From Leptospira sp. WS60.C2 (GTDB lineage: Bacteria > Spirochaetota > Leptospiria > Leptospirales > Leptospiraceae), in contig NZ_CP162133.1 in assembly GCF_040833955.1 (NCBI RefSeq), positions 2,728,501 to 2,792,500 on the forward strand: DNA of 64,000 nucleotides, in the 5' to 3' direction. Of the stretch, positions 61,823 to 64,000 are shown piece after piece. Position numbers and translations under genes: made by a program. Numbering within the stretch: the stretch's first letter is position 1; each line of letters starts with the position of its first letter. The notes beneath the pieces were generated by a model. That model saw only the letters and a list, made by a program, of their open reading frames with translations. It did no database searches and was not told where the DNA came from.

Positions 61823-63793
61823 TTATTTGCTTTCATTCAAATCCAATAAATATGCCTTCATTCGACCTACTCCTTTCGCGTCAATCCATCTTGGCATAAA
61901 ATCATTTTGATCTGATATCAGATCAAATGTATTCTGTGTAATTTGTATGCTATTGGAATTACCACTGGATTCCATTCTTTGTGCAATGTTTACGGTATCA
62001 CCCCATAAATCATAAGTAAATTTATGTTTTCCAATGACGCCAGCTGTTACCTCGCCAGAGTTGATTCCAATTCGAATTTTGAAGTTAATTCCTTTCTTCT
62101 CCGAAAAGTCTTTAATAAAGAGTATCATTTGTTTCGCCAATGCAACACAACGATCGGCGTGATCAGGCATTGAATTGGGAACTCCGGCAGCAACCATATA
62201 GGCATCACCTATTGTTTTGATTTTCTCAATTTTAGATTCAATTGCTAATTCATCAAATTTGGTAAAAATTTCGTTTAATAGTATAACCAACTCAACTGGA
62301 TCTGTTTTTGACGCAAAATTGGTAAAGCCAACTAAATCAGCAAAAAGAACAGACGCAGAGTGAATGCGTTGCGATATATTCACTTCTCCCGATTTCAGCC
62401 TCGTCGCAATTTCTTGAGGTAGAATATTCAAAAGCAATTTCGTAGACTTAGTTTCTTCTTGCTCTAAATCTTCTGATGTTAATCTTAAAAAATGACCCAA
62501 TATTCTTTTGTCTCTTCGTAACTGTTCAACTTCTTTTACCAATTCATCATAATTTAAAAGTTTTCTCGGAGGCTCTGTAGGAAATTCAATCAACTCATCA
62601 TTTTGACTTTTTTTATGTGACGATCTATCCTGGGACACCTCTTTCACCGCAACAATTGAAATGACAGTATTGTGAAGCCCACATTTGCTTTGTTTTACAT
62701 TGCCTATTTCACCCCAGGAACTGAATCCGATGACATTTCGTTTCCAAAGTTTATATATCGCATTCAACTCCGTATTCATATAAGCACCAAGCGATCTTGA
62801 TCTTACTGCACAATTAAACATAAGTATAAAATCTGGCGAAGAGTCTAAAATTTCGTCTCTAAATTTTAGTATTTCCGAATATGACCTCTGAATCGTCTCT
62901 AATGTGTTTGGTGAACAAAATCGTACAAATGAGTCCTCTGGAATTTCTCCACCGTACGATACTGACCGCTCTTCCGAATCCATTTGGATTGCAACTCGCA
63001 TAACTTCCGAACCGTCTTCTTTTCTTAATAACAATGGGTATTCACTTGCAGCCAATAAATCAGGATCTATATGATTTTTCCGAATTCCATATTCCTTCGA
63101 TTGTATCCCAAAGTATCGTGCATAAAAATCTGTTGCAGGGACACCTTCGATTTCAAAAACTTTTCGACCATCTGATTTTGTTACTTTTTTAGGTGTTCCT
63201 ATTTCTTGCCATCCACTGACCGCAAGTCCATCTATTTGAATTTTTTCATCATCAATAATTAACGCACATACACCATGCGTTTCTAAACCATCTTTCGTAA
63301 AGAATGGAGGATTTTCTACATTTCCAAAACTACTTGCAATTCCACCAAATATTTTTAATGTTTGATTCCTAGCCAAGATACCTTCAATCATCTTCTCCGG
63401 TTCAAAACTTAATTCTCGAAAGGCAACCAAGAGCATTAATGATGGTTTTTGAAAACAGTTGAGAGCATAGTTTGCAATTCGACTTCCTAGAGCTAACGAA
63501 TCTTCGTTTGCTGGAAAAACTTTAAGGTTAAAATAATTTCTTGGTATCTCGATTAAAAGGGCAACTAACCCGAAATCAGATTTCCCTTCATTGAGAATCA
63601 ATTCAGCTGAACATGCTCCAAAAACTTCAATCTCACGTTCATAAAATGGTTTAACAATATCAAAAGATAAGGACCGGTCCAAAACAAATACAAAAGCAAA
63701 TGTTGGAAAGAAAGATTCTTTTTCCATTTCATTCAAACAAACAATCACTTCCTCTCTGTGATTCGCGTGCAGTGTTTTCTGTTTCATTGCCAT
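61823..63793 (-). CDS. FIST-domain adenylate cyclase
   Basis: A 656-residue soluble fusion. Residues about 20-390 form the FIST sensory pair (FIST_N: CSAELILNEGKSDFGLVALL; LKIFGGIASSFG; FIST_C: GVPATDFYARYFGIQ and FNCAVRSRSLGAYMNTELNA), thought to sense small ligands. A coiled linker and KLLLNILPQEIATRLKSGEV lead to a class III cyclase at about 470-640: metal Asp in VLFADLVGF and TIGDAYM, adenine-selecting Lys in EKIKTIGDAYM, and DLWGDTVNIAQRM with Asn and Arg. All residues fit ATP to cAMP. ATG at 63793 or 63787. Confidence 0.92.
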   Translation of the reverse strand: MAMKQKTLHANHREEVIVCLNEMEKESFFPTFAFVFVLDRSLSFDIVKPFYEREIEVFGACSAELILNEGKSDFGLVALLIEIPRNYFNLKVFPANEDSLALGSRIANYALNCFQKPSLMLLVAFRELSFEPEKMIEGILARNQTLKIFGGIASSFGNVENPPFFTKDGLETHGVCALIIDDEKIQIDGLAVSGWQEIGTPKKVTKSDGRKVFEIEGVPATDFYARYFGIQSKEYGIRKNHIDPDLLAASEYPLLLRKEDGSEVMRVAIQMDSEERSVSYGGEIPEDSFVRFCSPNTLETIQRSYSEILKFRDEILDSSPDFILMFNCAVRSRSLGAYMNTELNAIYKLWKRNVIGFSSWGEIGNVKQSKCGLHNTVISIVAVKEVSQDRSSHKKSQNDELIEFPTEPPRKLLNYDELVKEVEQLRRDKRILGHFLRLTSEDLEQEETKSTKLLLNILPQEIATRLKSGEVNISQRIHSASVLFADLVGFTNFASKTDPVELVILLNEIFTKFDELAIESKIEKIKTIGDAYMVAAGVPNSMPDHADRCVALAKQMILFIKDFSEKKGINFKIRIGINSGEVTAGVIGKHKFTYDLWGDTVNIAQRMESSGNSNSIQITQNTFDLISDQNDFMPRWIDAKGVGRMKAYLLDLNESK

Positions 63794-64000
63794 AGAAATC
63801 TAAGACCCTGTCAGACATTTCAACCGACATTTATAGGGAAAAAAGATTTTTCTTAAAAATTCACAAAAGAGAAAAGTATGCAAATCGATTAAAAACTCAT
63901 TTAGTCAAAACCTAAAAATCAAAACAATAACAAGCAATAGACGACATTATGTGGCATTATGATTTTTTTCATCAAAATCATTAGGATTTAATCCTTATGG
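63794..64000. other. Window-end intergenic DNA
   Basis: AT-rich DNA with a short dyad, ATGATTTT (63959-63966) and AAAATCAT (63974-63981). The final ATGG at 63997 could be the start of a further gene. No other feature is supported. Confidence 0.4.

Noticed and set aside
1..64000. tRNA, rRNA, CRISPR, insertion sequences or prophage
   Set aside because: No cloverleaf, repeat-spacer arrays, transposase or integrase motifs were seen on either strand.

Overview
This window reads as a chromosomal segment of a spirochaete of the genus Leptospira, most likely from a saprophytic or environmental lineage. The basis is AT-rich coding DNA, a dense set of Leptospira-type lipoproteins (lipoboxes ending in SC, NC, YC or FC), 7TMR-DISM kinases, membrane-bound class III adenylate cyclases and NADase-type lipoproteins. 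Species was not determined. No rRNA, tRNA, CRISPR array, insertion sequence or prophage was seen.

Layout. 1-5.8 kb: a minus-strand run with a copper module (His-rich periplasmic protein, CopZ-like chaperone, CopA ATPase) driven by a textbook CueR-type promoter, a divergent cueR, then an AraC regulator, an ankyrin protein and purT cut by the window edge. 5.8-11.3 kb: an SGNH-like protein, a multi-spanning membrane protein, a zinc-ribbon/FxLYD protein, a STAS protein and a lipoprotein split by a frameshift at a T7 tract. 11.3-15.8 kb: a response-regulator/ATPase hybrid and a P2-type cation ATPase fused to an N-terminal PTS EIIA-like domain. 15.9-25.7 kb: lipid and glycan functions (SDR, neutral ceramidase, LpxR-like deacylase with a large insertion, MFS transporter, GH2 glycosidase, YheT-like hydrolase). 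25.7-31.8 kb: mostly housekeeping or metabolic single genes. 31.9-41.4 kb: two very large surface lipoproteins flanking a sulfide:quinone oxidoreductase and a 7TMR-DISM kinase, the last two each with a strong inverted repeat at the translation start. 41.7-48.4 kb: an RRM protein and a three-gene overlapping operon of GAF-adenylate cyclase, LuxR-type response regulator and a 7TMR-DISM kinase with a degraded ATP site. 48.6-53.7 kb: a chimeric ORF joining a metallopeptidase to a ferredoxin-reductase fragment, TetR, a membrane-anchored LuxR-type regulator with a palindrome in front of its neighbour, and isocitrate dehydrogenase. 53.8-64 kb: a GyrI-like protein, a photolyase-related FAD protein, a three-lipoprotein operon (DsbA-like, NADase-type, Cox11-like), a small accessory island (DUF3592, ankyrin, small membrane protein) and a FIST-adenylate cyclase fusion followed by a DUF2461 protein.

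How it works together. The clearest circuits are copper efflux (CueR, CopA, CopZ), cAMP and two-component signalling (two different class III cyclases, one tied by overlap to a response regulator and kinase), and lipid/glycan turnover at the envelope. The most unusual items are the EIIA-ATPase fusion, the FIST-cyclase, the cyclase/regulator/degenerate-kinase operon, the membrane LuxR regulator with its palindrome, and the chimeric ORF. All functional statements are from reading motifs by eye; no database search was run.
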